Origin: an uncultured Dehalococcoidia bacterium
Lineage (GTDB): Bacteria; Chloroflexota; Dehalococcoidia; Tepidiformales; Tepidiformaceae
DNA length: 64,000 bases
Reading direction: 5' to 3'
Assembly: GCA_938015525.1 (NCBI GenBank)
Contig: CALLPC010000010.1
Coordinates: 1 to 64,000 of the forward strand
The notes under the pieces were generated by a model, which was not told the DNA's origin, did not search any database, and worked only from the letters and a program-made list of their open reading frames with translations. The translations under genes were made by a program, and so were the position numbers. Below are positions 42,502 through 51,076 of the stretch, one piece after another. Positions within the stretch are counted from its first letter, which is position 1; every line of letters begins with the position of its first letter.

Positions 42502-43389
42502 ATGCGACTCAGCGACCAGGCCCGCGTTCACCGGCAGGTCTCCTACCTCGGCGCCGCCGCCGAGCGCATGGACCGCGTCCAGCGCCAGCTCGCCACCAAC
42601 CGCCGCATCGACCGCGCCAGCGACGACCCCTCCGGCGCCGCCCTCTCCCTCCAGTACCGCAAATCCATCGCCTTCGAAGCCCAGATGCGGCGCAACCTCG
42701 AAAACGGCACCGCCTTCCTCAACGTCACCGAAGCCGCCCTCAGCGGCGCCACCGACCTCCTCCAGCGCGCCCGCGAACTCACCGTCCAGGCCGCCAACGA
42801 TACCCTCGGCCCCGCCGAGCGCCAGGGCGTCGCCGCCGAGGTCAACCAGCTCCTCGAACAGCTCGTCCAGGTCGCCAACACCAGCTTCGGCGGCGTCTAC
42901 ATCTTCAGCGGCCACCAGACGAGCACCCCCGCCTACGCCGTGGGCAGCTCACCGCCGGCCGCCGTCACCTGGCAGGGCGACTACGGCGAGCGCCTCCGCC
43001 GCGTCTCCGCACGTGACGTCGTCCCCGTCAACATCATCGGCGACCGCGTCTTCGACAACCTCTTCGACCGCCTCATCCAGCTCCGCGACGCCCTCCAGTC
43101 CGGCGCCCCCGGGGCCCAGGTCCGCCCCTTCATCGCCGACATCGATGCCGCCCTCGAGCGCGTCCTCAACGCCCGCGCCGAAGTCGGCGCCCGCCTCAAC
43201 CGCTTCGAAGCAACCACCTTCCGGTCGCAGGAAACCGACACCAACCTCCAGGAGCTCCGCGCCAGCGTCGAAGACATCGACATCGCTGAGACCATCGTCC
43301 GCTTCACCGCCGCCCAGAACGCCCTCGAAGCCGCGCTCGGCGCCATCGGCCGCACCGCAAACCTCTCCCTCCTCAACTACCTCCGCTGA
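42502..43389 (+). CDS. flgL: Flagellar hook-filament junction protein FlgL (HAP3)
   Basis: 295 aa, flagellin-like. MRLSDQARVHRQVSYLGAAAERMDRVQRQLATNRRIDRASDDPSGAALSLQYRKSI at the N-terminus, LLQRARELTVQAANDTLGPAERQGVAAEVNQLLEQLVQVANTSFGGVYIFSG in the middle. The C-terminal helix DIDIAETIVRFTAAQNALEAALGAIGRTANLSLLNYL closes it. The FSG and the short length separate it from flagellin itself. Last gene of the cluster. Confidence 0.93.
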   Translation: MRLSDQARVHRQVSYLGAAAERMDRVQRQLATNRRIDRASDDPSGAALSLQYRKSIAFEAQMRRNLENGTAFLNVTEAALSGATDLLQRARELTVQAANDTLGPAERQGVAAEVNQLLEQLVQVANTSFGGVYIFSGHQTSTPAYAVGSSPPAAVTWQGDYGERLRRVSARDVVPVNIIGDRVFDNLFDRLIQLRDALQSGAPGAQVRPFIADIDAALERVLNARAEVGARLNRFEATTFRSQETDTNLQELRASVEDIDIAETIVRFTAAQNALEAALGAIGRTANLSLLNYLR

Positions 43390-43415
43390 GCAGCCCGGCC
43401 CCTCCCAGCTCGCCC

Positions 43416-44222
43416 TCAATAGCCCTTGAACTGCGGCTCCCGCTTCTCCACGAACGCCCGCGGGCCCTCCCGGGCGTCCTCCGTCGATTGCGCGATGAAC
43501 ATCGCCATCTGCGCCATGTCCAGGTGCTCATCGAACGAAATGTTCGCCGAGCGGTACACCAGCTTCTTCGAAAGCTGCACCGCCACCCCCGGCCCCTTCG
43601 CAATCTGCCGCGCATACTCCTTCACCCGCGGCAAAAGCTCCTCCGGCTCGTACACCGCCAGCACGTACCCCATCTCCAGCGCCTCCTGCGCCGTGATCAT
43701 CCGCCCCGTCCAGATGAGGTCGAGCGCCCGCTGCACCCCGATGATGCGGGGAAGCGTGTACGCCCCCCCATCGCCGGGAATCAGCCCCATCCGCACGTAC
43801 GTCATCCCCATCCGCGCCGTCGAGGCCGCGAACCGGATATCGGCCATCGTCGCCATGTCCATCCCCGCGCCCGCCGCCGCACCATTGATCGCCGCAATAT
43901 ACGGCTTCTCCAGCTGAATCAGCGCCCGCGGAATGGGGTGGACCCGGTCGCGCAGGCTGTGCCGCCGGTCCGCCACCGTCGATTGCGTCCGCAGCACGCC
44001 CTGCCCCCCGGCCTCCGCCGCCACGTTCATCCCGCTGCAGAACCCGCGCCCCGCCCCGGTGATGATGATCGCGCCCACCCCCCGGTCCTGGTCCGCCCGC
44101 CGGATCGCATCCGCCCACTCCGCCAGCATCTCATCGTCGAAAGCGTTCAGCCGCTCGGGCTTGTTCAGCGTAATGGTCGCGACCCGGTCTTCGACCTCAT
44201 ACAGGATCGAGGTGTACTCCAT
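43416..44222 (-). CDS. Enoyl-CoA hydratase/isomerase family protein
   Basis: 268 aa crotonase-fold protein. ATITLNKPERLNAFDDEML, IITGAGRGFCSGMNVAAEAGGQG and AAINGAAAGAGMDMATMADIRFA are the CoA-binding and oxyanion-hole regions. MGLIPGDGGAYTLPRIIG is the catalytic region with an Asp where many homologues have Glu. Probably acyl-CoA catabolism. It lies head to head with the acyl-CoA dehydrogenase gene across the HAD gene and converges with flgL. Confidence 0.9.
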   Translation of the reverse strand: MEYTSILYEVEDRVATITLNKPERLNAFDDEMLAEWADAIRRADQDRGVGAIIITGAGRGFCSGMNVAAEAGGQGVLRTQSTVADRRHSLRDRVHPIPRALIQLEKPYIAAINGAAAGAGMDMATMADIRFAASTARMGMTYVRMGLIPGDGGAYTLPRIIGVQRALDLIWTGRMITAQEALEMGYVLAVYEPEELLPRVKEYARQIAKGPGVAVQLSKKLVYRSANISFDEHLDMAQMAMFIAQSTEDAREGPRAFVEKREPQFKGY

Positions 44223-44255
44223 CGGTCAGCTCCGGCACAGGGTGTGCCCCGCATT

Positions 44256-44696
44256 CTACGGGTGCCCGCCCCTCCGGTCCCCGCCTCCGCCCCCGGCCGC
44301 GAACGCCCGCACCGCCTCCAGCACCCGCCACATCTCCCGGTCCCGCTCCAGCGGCAAAACCGGCTCCGGCACCTGCACCCCCGCAAACGCGTCCACTACC
44401 TCCCGGTGGTCATCGATGACGAAATCCGGCCAGACCGGGATGCCCAGCTCCCGAAGCCGGTTGTGGTGGTCCGTCAGCGGCTTCCAGAAACAGTCCGCGA
44501 TGTGCTCCTGCAGCGAAAACCGCCGCACCACCTCCCACCGCGGCCCCATCCCGCTCCACAGGTACACCGTGTGCCCCTCCTCCCGCAGCGCCCCGAACAC
44601 CTCCCGGACGCCCGGCCGCAGCTTCACATCCCAGGTGATGATCGTGTTGTCCACATCGAAAAAGACATTCAGGCGCCGCTGCGCCTCCCTGCTCAC
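44256..44696 (-). CDS. HAD superfamily hydrolase-like protein
   Basis: 146 aa from the GTG at 44696, which has GGAGG 10 nt upstream; a TTG at 44717 is an alternative. Motif I DVDNTIITW (DxDxT type), motif II region VYLWSGMGPRWEV (S) and motif III/IV FVIDDHREVVDAF (DD). Compact, with no cap domain. Small HAD phosphatases of this kind have diverse phosphorylated substrates; none can be assigned here. Confidence 0.75.
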   Translation of the reverse strand: MSREAQRRLNVFFDVDNTIITWDVKLRPGVREVFGALREEGHTVYLWSGMGPRWEVVRRFSLQEHIADCFWKPLTDHHNRLRELGIPVWPDFVIDDHREVVDAFAGVQVPEPVLPLERDREMWRVLEAVRAFAAGGGGGDRRGGHP

Positions 44697-44812
44697 TCGC
44701 CAGTGCCCTCCGCGCAATACGCCCCCGCATCCTACGGCATTCGCTCACCTGCGCCACTCCCTACCCTGCGGTAATCTGCACCCTGCAACCCTTTGCCTGC
44801 GAGGAGCCCGCC

Positions 44813-45982
44813 ATGGAATTCAAATTCACCGCCGAGCACGAAGCCCTTCGGAAAGAGGTCCGCGACTTCCTCGCCGAAGCCCTCCCCAGCCGCGGCGTCG
44901 GCCCCGTCCGTCCCACCTCGCAGGAGAACTGGGAAGAACAGCTCGCCTTCAACAAAAAGCTCGCCCAAAAAGGCTGGATCGCCCCCGCCTGGCCGAAAGA
45001 GTACGGCGGCCTCGGGTGGAGCCACATCAACCAGATGATCTTCAGCGAGGAGCTCTCCTATGCCGGCGCTCCCGATGGCGGCCGCGTCTTCAACGTCGGC
45101 ATGATCGGCCCCACCCTCATCGTCCACGGCACCCCCGAGCAGAAAGCCGAGCACCTTCCCCGCATCACCAACGCCGAAGTCACCTGGTGCCAGGGCTACT
45201 CCGAGCCCGGCGCCGGCTCCGACCTCGCCTCCCTCCAGACCCGCGCCGTCCGCGATGGCGATGATTACGTCGTCAACGGCCAGAAAATCTGGACCACCGG
45301 CGCCCACCATGCCGACTGGTGCTTCCTCCTCGTCCGCACCGACCCGGATGCCCCCAAGCACAAGGGCATCTCCTTCCTCCTCGTCGACATGAAAACCCCC
45401 GGCATCACCGTCCGCCCCCTCGTCAACATGGCCGGCTACCACGAATTCAACGAAGTCTTCTTCGAAGACGTCCGCGTCCCCGTCCGCAACCGTGTCGGCG
45501 AAGAAAACCGCGGCTGGTACGTCGCCATGACCCTCCTCGACTTCGAGCGCTCCAACGTCGCCTCCATCGCCGCCAACCAGCGCCAGCTCGAACTCCTCAT
45601 CCAGCTCTGGCGCGAACGCCGCACCGGCGAAGCCTACCGCGACGTCCTCCGCCACCGCCTCGCCGACCTCTGGGTCGCCAACGAAACCGGCCGCCTCCTC
45701 GCCTACCGCATCGCCTGGATGCAGGAAGCCGGTCGCATCCCCAACTACGAAGCCTCCGTCATCAAAGTCTTCGCCACCGAGCTCGCCCAGCGCATCACCA
45801 ACTTCGGCGTCAACATCTTCGGCCCCGCCGGCGCCCTCGAGCCCGAGTCGAAATACGCCGTCGCGAACGGCGTCTTCGAAAAAGGCCACCTCGTCAACGT
45901 CGCACCCACCATCTACAGCGGCTCCAGCGAAATCCAGCGCAACATCATCGCCCAGCGCGGCCTCGGCCTCCCGCGCGACTGA
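44813..45982 (+). CDS. Acyl-CoA dehydrogenase
   Basis: 389 aa FAD-dependent enzyme of beta-oxidation or related pathways. GWIAPAWPKEYGGLGWSHINQMIFSEELSYAGAP at the N-terminus, then WCQGYSEPGAGSDLASLQTRAV and YVVNGQKIWTTGAHHADW as the FAD/substrate block. The C-terminal IYSGSSEIQRNIIAQRGLGLPRD carries the family end signature. A GAGGAG ribosome site precedes the ATG. Followed by a perfect hairpin terminator at 46010-46033. Confidence 0.94.
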   Translation: MEFKFTAEHEALRKEVRDFLAEALPSRGVGPVRPTSQENWEEQLAFNKKLAQKGWIAPAWPKEYGGLGWSHINQMIFSEELSYAGAPDGGRVFNVGMIGPTLIVHGTPEQKAEHLPRITNAEVTWCQGYSEPGAGSDLASLQTRAVRDGDDYVVNGQKIWTTGAHHADWCFLLVRTDPDAPKHKGISFLLVDMKTPGITVRPLVNMAGYHEFNEVFFEDVRVPVRNRVGEENRGWYVAMTLLDFERSNVASIAANQRQLELLIQLWRERRTGEAYRDVLRHRLADLWVANETGRLLAYRIAWMQEAGRIPNYEASVIKVFATELAQRITNFGVNIFGPAGALEPESKYAVANGVFEKGHLVNVAPTIYSGSSEIQRNIIAQRGLGLPRD

Positions 45983-46009
45983 CCCCCGCGCACCCGCGAC
46001 GAGCGAACC

Positions 46010-46033
46010 GGGCGCCGTCAACCGACGGCGCCC
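46010..46033. terminator. Bidirectional hairpin terminator
   Basis: Perfect 10-bp stem GGGCGCCGTC with a 4-nt loop AACC, between the convergent acyl-CoA dehydrogenase and flavin reductase genes. Confidence 0.65.
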
Positions 46034-46058
46034 CGCCGCGTCACGCCCCGTTTGCAGC

Positions 46059-46619
46059 CTAGCCCGCGTACTCCCAGCCCAGGTCCCGCTCGATTAGCAT
46101 CTCCCCCGGTCGCAGCCGCTCCCCATCCACGCACTCCCCAATGACCAGCGTGTGGTCACCCACCGGGAAGAACTCGACCGCGTTACACGCGATCCACCCC
46201 AGCGCCTGGTCCAGCACAGGGCAGCCGTTCTCATGGAGCCCGTACGGGATGCCCGCGAGCTTGTTGATCACCTGCTTCGCCATCTCCTCGGGCCGCCCCC
46301 GCACCTTCTTTGCCTCCGACGGCATCACCACCTTCCGCGCAATCGTGATCCCGTCTTTCTCATGCAGGAGATTCACCGTAAACGCCCCCGTCTCCCGGAT
46401 GAAGCGCAGCGTCCGCGCGTCGTTCTCGATCGAAACCGCCAGCAGCCGCGGCCGAAACGAGACCTGCATCACCCAGTCCGCCAGCATCGCATTCAGCGTC
46501 CCGTCCCCTGACCTCGACCCGATGACATGGACCCCGTACGAGAGCGCCAGCAGCGCCTTCTCGACGCCCTCGAGCTCCTTCGGCGAACCCGGCAACGATG
46601 GCAACGGTGGATGCGACAC
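46059..46619 (-). CDS. Flavin reductase family (DIM6/NTAB) protein
   Basis: 186 aa FMN-binding split-barrel protein. ALLALSYGVHVIGSRSGDGTLNAMLADWVMQVSFRPRLLAVSIEND and FVNLL-like TGAFTVNLLHEKDGITIARKV form the flavin pocket. GCPVLDQALGWIACNAVEFFPVGDHTLVIGEC gives the C-terminal dimer strands. Such proteins reduce flavin for monooxygenases or hold it themselves. Start is GTG with AAGGAG upstream. Confidence 0.88.
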   Translation of the reverse strand: MSHPPLPSLPGSPKELEGVEKALLALSYGVHVIGSRSGDGTLNAMLADWVMQVSFRPRLLAVSIENDARTLRFIRETGAFTVNLLHEKDGITIARKVVMPSEAKKVRGRPEEMAKQVINKLAGIPYGLHENGCPVLDQALGWIACNAVEFFPVGDHTLVIGECVDGERLRPGEMLIERDLGWEYAG

Positions 46620-46701
46620 GCGAGCGGCTCCTTAGCGAACTCCCCCCATCGTCGCATACCGCCCTCCCTCGCGCAGTGAGCCGGCTGCGGGTCCTTGCCC
46701 C

Positions 46702-46729
46702 GTGACACAATCCCAACTCCCGGTATACT
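46702..46729 (+). promoter_or_regulatory. Promoter of the ABC importer operon
   Basis: -35 GTGACA (46702-46707), 16-bp spacer, -10 TATACT (46724-46729). One of the few clear -35/-10 pairs in the window. Confidence 0.6.
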
Positions 46730-46737
46730 ATTCCAAA

Positions 46738-46751
46738 GTTCTTCCAAGAAC
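46738..46751 (+). promoter_or_regulatory. Palindromic operator candidate at the importer transcription start
   Basis: GTTCTT-CC-AAGAAC, a perfect 6-bp inverted repeat just downstream of the predicted transcription start and upstream of the ribosome site. Position suits a repressor, possibly metal-responsive. Confidence 0.45.
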
Positions 46752-46776
46752 ATCGAATGAGGAAGGTCTTGAAGAT

Positions 46777-47790
46777 ATGAAAGGTTTCCTCCGGCGCGCC
46801 TTCCTGCTCGGCGCCGCCCTCTCCCTCCCCGCCATCGCCCTCCTCGCCGCAGCCTGCGGCGGCGATGACGACGACACCGCTGCCTCGCCCTCCCCCGCAG
46901 CCGGGGAGACCGCCACTCCCGCACCCTCCTCACCCTCCCCCGCCGCTGCCTACCCCGTCACCGTGACCGACATGCTCGGCCGCAAAGTCGAAATCAAAGC
47001 CGAACCCCGGACCATCGTCGCCGTCAGCCCCACAGCCGTCGAACTCGTCTACGCCGCCGGCAAAACCGTCGCCGGTCGCCCCTCCACCGCCAACTACCCG
47101 CCCGAGGCCCGGTCTGCCCAGGCCGTCGGCACCGCCTACCAGCCCAACCTCGAAGCCATCCTCGCCCTCAAGCCCGACCTCGTCATCGCCGACTCCGTCA
47201 TCCACGCCCAGCCGGCCCTCCGCCAGCCGCTCGAAGGCCTTCCCGTCCCCGTCATCTTCGCCGGGGCGAACGGCTACAGGCAGGTCCTCGATGCCCTCCG
47301 CCTCGTCGGCACGGCCCTCAACGCCACCCAAACCACCGACAGGGTCATCGCCGATATCGAAAAATCCCTCGCCGATGCCCGCAAGGCCCTCGAAGGGAAG
47401 AACGTCACCGCCATCGCCGTCCTCTCCGACCGCGACCAGACCCTCTACGCCGCCAAGAGCACCAGCTACACCGGCGACATCCTCAAAGAACTCGGCATCA
47501 AGAACCCCGCCGATGTCCTCCCGGACGCCGGCCCCTTCCCCGGCTACGCCACCATCGCCCCCGAAAAGCTCGTCGAGTTCAACCCCGACTACATCTTCGC
47601 CATCACCCCCGCCCCGCCTCCCGCCCCCCGCCTCGCCACCATCATCCCCACCATCCCGCCCTTCCGCGGCCTCAAAGCCGTCACCAGCAACCACGTCATC
47701 GACACCGATGTCGAGCTCTTCGTCCAGGCCCCAGGCCCGCGCGTGAAGCTCGCCTTCGAGGCCGTCGCAAAAGCCGTCGCCGCCCAGTAG
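46777..47790 (+). CDS. ABC importer substrate-binding lipoprotein (cobalamin/siderophore type)
   Basis: 337 aa from the ATG at 46777 (GGAAGG about 10 nt upstream). Signal peptide with lipobox AAAC (Cys27), an acidic/Thr/Pro linker, then the periplasmic-binding fold of the BtuF/FecB class III group: YPVTVTDMLGRKVEIKAEPRTIVAVSPTAVELVYA, LEAILALKPDLVIADS and EKLVEFNPDYIFAI. Followed by FecCD permease and ATPase genes. Substrate is probably a chelated metal or corrinoid. Upstream palindrome suggests metal-type repression, which is inference. Confidence 0.88.
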   Translation: MKGFLRRAFLLGAALSLPAIALLAAACGGDDDDTAASPSPAAGETATPAPSSPSPAAAYPVTVTDMLGRKVEIKAEPRTIVAVSPTAVELVYAAGKTVAGRPSTANYPPEARSAQAVGTAYQPNLEAILALKPDLVIADSVIHAQPALRQPLEGLPVPVIFAGANGYRQVLDALRLVGTALNATQTTDRVIADIEKSLADARKALEGKNVTAIAVLSDRDQTLYAAKSTSYTGDILKELGIKNPADVLPDAGPFPGYATIAPEKLVEFNPDYIFAITPAPPPAPRLATIIPTIPPFRGLKAVTSNHVIDTDVELFVQAPGPRVKLAFEAVAKAVAAQ

Positions 47791-47844
47791 CCGGTCCGCC
47801 CGCCGCCCGGGCGCCTTCTCCGCCGCCTCCGTACCATGGCAAAC

Positions 47845-48876
47845 ATGGCCGCACCAGCCGCAGAGCCCGCCGGGAGCGCCCCCACCAGGGCGCTCCCGCG
47901 GACTCCGTGGCGCCCGCTCGCCGTCCTGTTCATCGGTCTCGCCCTCCTCGCCCTTGCCGGCTACACCAGCCTCATGTTCGGCGCCGTCCGCCTCAGCCCC
48001 GGCGAAGTCTGGTCCGGCCTCACCTCCCCCGACGACGTCTTCGCCCGCAACGTCGTCTGGCAAATTCGCTATCCCCGCCTCCTCGACGCCATGATCGTCG
48101 GCGCCGGCCTCGCCGCCGCCGGCGCGCTTCTCCAGGGCGTCACCCGCAACCCCCTCGCCGACCCCACCATCCTCGGCGTCACCGCCGCCTGCGGCCTCGC
48201 CAGCGCCAGCCTCATCGTCTACGACCCCCAGTCCCCCCAGTGGGCCATCGCCGCCGCCTGTGTGCTCGGCGGTCTCCTCGGCGCCGCCATCCTCTACGTC
48301 ATCGCCTGGCGTGGTGCCGTCTCCCCCCTCCGCCTCACCCTCGCCGGCGTCGCCCTGTCAGCCTTCTTCGGTGCAGCCATCGTCGGCCTCCTCGCCAGCT
48401 CCCGCACCTTCCTCCAGACGAGCCTCGGATTCCTCGCCGGCGGCCTTTACGGCTCCGACTGGCGCGACCTCTGGGCCGCCCTCCCCTGGTTTACCCTCGG
48501 CATCCTCGGCGCTATCGCGCTTGCCGGCCGCCTCAACATCCTCGCCCTCGGCGATGACGTCGCCGCCGGCCTCGGCCTCCTCACCGACCGCACCCGTCTC
48601 CTCGTCCTCGCCACCGTCGGCATCCTTACTGCCGCAGCCGTCTCCGTGGCGGGCCTCGTCAGCTTCGTCGGCCTCGTCTGCCCCCACATCGCCCGCTACA
48701 CCATCGGCCACGACAACCGCCTCGTCATCCCCTTCAGCGCCCTCTACGGCGCCATCCTCGTCGTCCTCGCCGACCTCGGCGCCCGTCTCATCATCCGGCC
48801 GGCCGAGCTCCCCATGGGCATCATCACCGCCGCCATCGGCGCACCCTTCCTCCTCTACCTGGTCCGCTTCCGATGA
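47845..48876 (+). CDS. ABC importer permease, FecCD/BtuC family
   Basis: 343 aa, about ten transmembrane helices. LSPGEVWSGL, IRYPRLLDAMIVGAGLAAAGALLQGVTRNPLADPTILGVTAACGLA, LGDDVAAGLGL and the closing PAELPMGIITAAIGAPFLLYLVR are diagnostic. The start at 47845 is preferred over the ATG at 47836, because TACCAT (47832-47837) would then be a -10 box 7 nt before it. A 54-bp gap from the binding-protein gene suggests both read-through and its own promoter. Overlaps the ATPase gene. Confidence 0.93.
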   Translation: MAAPAAEPAGSAPTRALPRTPWRPLAVLFIGLALLALAGYTSLMFGAVRLSPGEVWSGLTSPDDVFARNVVWQIRYPRLLDAMIVGAGLAAAGALLQGVTRNPLADPTILGVTAACGLASASLIVYDPQSPQWAIAAACVLGGLLGAAILYVIAWRGAVSPLRLTLAGVALSAFFGAAIVGLLASSRTFLQTSLGFLAGGLYGSDWRDLWAALPWFTLGILGAIALAGRLNILALGDDVAAGLGLLTDRTRLLVLATVGILTAAAVSVAGLVSFVGLVCPHIARYTIGHDNRLVIPFSALYGAILVVLADLGARLIIRPAELPMGIITAAIGAPFLLYLVRFR

Positions 48877-49703
48877 ACCTCGCCGTCGACCATCTCACCC
48901 TCGCCCACGGCGGCCGCGACGTCGTCCGCGACGTCTCCTTCGAAATCGCTGCCGGCGAAATGGTCGCCATCCTCGGCCCCAACGGAAGCGGAAAATCCAC
49001 ACTCCTCCGCGGCATGGCCCGCCTCCACCCGCCCCGGAGCGGCCGCGTCCTCCTCGACGGCCGCGATATCCGCACGATGAACTCCCGCCACGTCGCCCGC
49101 ATCATGGCCATCCTCCCCCAGGCCCCCGCCAGCGGCCTCGACCTCACCGTCCGCGAACTCGCCTTCCGCGGCCGCTACCCCCACCAGGGTCTCCTCCAGC
49201 GCGTCACCCGCCGCGATATCGACGCCGTCGAATGGGCCCTCGAAGCGACCGACGCCCTCGCCCTCGCCGAGAGACCCCTCTCCCACCTCTCCGGCGGCGA
49301 GCGCCAGCGCGCCTGGATCGCCATGGCCCTCGCTCAGGAACCCCGCATCCTCCTCCTCGATGAACCCACCACCTTCCTCGATGTCGCGCACCAGGTCGAG
49401 GTCATGCACCTCCTCCGCCGCCTCAACGCCCGCGGCATCACCATCGTCGCCGTCCTCCACGACCTCGCCCTCGCCGGCCGCTTCACCACCCGCATCATCG
49501 CCATCCGCGATGGCCGCGTCGCCTTCGATGGACCCCCGGCCGCCGTCCTCGACCCGCAGGCCCTCGAGCGCGTCTTCGGCGTCCCCATGCTCGTCCTGCC
49601 CGACCCCGATACCGGCCTCCCCATCCCCATCCCCCGGCCGGACCCTGCCCTCTGCCCCGCCGCTACCCCTGCGCCCGCGCCAGCCCCCCGCGGAGCCGGC
49701 TGA
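48873..49703 (+). CDS. ABC importer ATP-binding protein (FecE/BtuD type)
   Basis: 276 aa. Walker A GPNGSGKST (35-43), Q-loop region ILPQAPASG, signature LSGGERQRAWIAMALAQEP, Walker B ILLLDEPTTFLD and switch His in VAVLHDLALAGRF. Energises the FecCD permease encoded upstream with a 4-bp overlap. The C-terminal Pro/Ala tail runs into the oppositely oriented flippase gene, overlapping its 3' end by 41 bp. Confidence 0.95.
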   Translation: MNLAVDHLTLAHGGRDVVRDVSFEIAAGEMVAILGPNGSGKSTLLRGMARLHPPRSGRVLLDGRDIRTMNSRHVARIMAILPQAPASGLDLTVRELAFRGRYPHQGLLQRVTRRDIDAVEWALEATDALALAERPLSHLSGGERQRAWIAMALAQEPRILLLDEPTTFLDVAHQVEVMHLLRRLNARGITIVAVLHDLALAGRFTTRIIAIRDGRVAFDGPPAAVLDPQALERVFGVPMLVLPDPDTGLPIPIPRPDPALCPAATPAPAPAPRGAG

Positions 49704-50964
49704 ACAGCGCCCGGTAATCCTCCAGCTCCGCCCTCCCGAACCCGAATACCCCCGCCGGCCCGATCCGCTCCTGCCGCATGAACACCGCCAGCCCCCCGAG
49801 GATGGCCAGGCTGTACGCCAGCGCGCTCGCCAGCGCCGCCCCGTCGACCCCCATCCGCGGCACCAGCGCGAACGCGAACACCATGTCCAGCGCCAGCCCT
49901 GCCCCAGCAACCACGGCCGACACCCACGGCAGCCCCCGCTGATACGTGTAGAACCCCGAGAACGACTGCGCCAGCCCGTACAGCAGCACCCCCGGCAGGA
50001 TGAAACGCAGCGCCGAGGCCATCCCGTCGTACTTCGGGAACACCACCGCCTCGACCGTCCACGACGCCGCAAACAGCCCCCCGCAGACCACCCCCAACAG
50101 TACCACCGTGTGCCGCATCACCCGCGCCGTCAGCGCCGCTGCCTCCGGCCGCGACAGCGCCCCAACCCGGGCGTACGTCGCCAGCGCCAGTGAGCCGCTC
50201 ACCTGCCACACCGATTCCGCGAGGTACACCGCCAGCGAGTACACCGCCACCCCCTCCTCCCCCTCGAAATGCCGCACCACGAACAGATCCGCACGGTAGT
50301 TCAGGTACGAAATCCCGCTCGCTACCCCAGCCAGCAGCGCGAACCGCCCGACCGCCGCCACCATCGATGCCTCCAGCCGCGCCCCCCGAAGCCCTCCCGC
50401 CCCGCCTGAGAGCAGGAGCACCGCGACCGCCGCCCACCAGCCCACCGCGTACGCCCAGAGCGCCGCCGACGGTGTCCGCTGCCCCAGGACGAAGAGCACC
50501 GCCCCAATCGCCGCCAGCGCGAACAGCGGCGGGAAGACCAGCGCGAGGTTGTACCGGATGAACGCTTCCCGCCCGAGGAACACCCCCGCCACCACGCTGT
50601 TCACCACCACCGCCGCGCATGCCGTGCCGACCGCCAGCGCCTCATGCCGCGCCTCACCCGCCAACCAGCCCCCCGCGACGAGGCCCCCGCCGATGGCGAG
50701 CAGCCCCAGCCCCCCGCCCAGCAGCCCCCCGTTGGCCAGCGCCTCGGCGGGCCGCCGCCGCCGGTTCGCGACCTGGTACGCCGTCGCCGCCGTCAATCCC
50801 CCGGTCATCGCGTTCACGATGCCGACGAACGTCAGCCCCAGCACGAACCGCCCGTAATCGCCCTTCTCCAGCCCGTAGGAGCACAGCCCCACCAGCCCGA
50901 GGGCAACGACGAGGTTCAGCCCCCGGAACAGGAGCGCCACCATCCCGCCGAGCGCAATCGACAC
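49663..50964 (-). CDS. Polysaccharide/lipid-linked flippase (Wzx/MATE-like)
   Basis: 433 aa from the GTG at 50964. Twelve to fourteen hydrophobic segments with RYNLALVFPPLFALAAIGAVLF, LEASMVAAVGRFALLAGVASGISYLNYRADLFVVRHF (the Wzx/MviN-type block) and AVYSLAVYLAESVWQVSGSLALATYARVG. Probably translocates lipid-linked sugars. The frame is open further upstream, but a 30-bp palindrome occupies 51023-51052. TACCAT (50978-50973) sits 8 nt before the GTG, so this start is preferred. No glycan-synthesis genes are adjacent. Confidence 0.83.
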   Translation of the reverse strand: MSIALGGMVALLFRGLNLVVALGLVGLCSYGLEKGDYGRFVLGLTFVGIVNAMTGGLTAATAYQVANRRRRPAEALANGGLLGGGLGLLAIGGGLVAGGWLAGEARHEALAVGTACAAVVVNSVVAGVFLGREAFIRYNLALVFPPLFALAAIGAVLFVLGQRTPSAALWAYAVGWWAAVAVLLLSGGAGGLRGARLEASMVAAVGRFALLAGVASGISYLNYRADLFVVRHFEGEEGVAVYSLAVYLAESVWQVSGSLALATYARVGALSRPEAAALTARVMRHTVVLLGVVCGGLFAASWTVEAVVFPKYDGMASALRFILPGVLLYGLAQSFSGFYTYQRGLPWVSAVVAGAGLALDMVFAFALVPRMGVDGAALASALAYSLAILGGLAVFMRQERIGPAGVFGFGRAELEDYRALFSRLRGGLARAQG

Positions 50965-50972
50965 CGCCCCCC

Positions 50973-50978
50973 ATGGTA
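50973..50978 (-). promoter_or_regulatory. -10 element of the leaderless flippase gene
   Basis: TACCAT on the - strand, 8 nt before GTG 50964. No Shine-Dalgarno. Confidence 0.4.
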
Positions 50979-51022
50979 CGGCCGCCCCGTCCTCCGGCGA
51001 ACCCGCACGCCCCCGGGACGAA

Positions 51023-51052
51023 ACCGGCGCCCGCAACGTTGCGGGCGCCGGT
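51023..51052. terminator. 30-bp perfect palindrome, terminator of the secreted protein gene
   Basis: 15-bp self-complementary arms, opening ACCGGCGCCCGCAA and closing with the complement, centred on CG. It starts 25 bp past the stop of the 51077-52663 gene. Probably terminates transcription from the repeat-protein gene. Confidence 0.7.
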
Positions 51053-51076
51053 CCTCATCTCCTGCCGTCGCGGCGG

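Noticed and set aside
46681-46780. Cobalamin riboswitch or Fur box before the importer operon
   Set aside because: The leader of about 40 nt is too short for the riboswitch, and the palindrome does not match a Fur consensus.
47836-47847. ATG at 47836 as the importer permease start
   Set aside because: It is part of the TACCAT -10 box; ATG 47845 gives the leaderless spacing seen at other genes.
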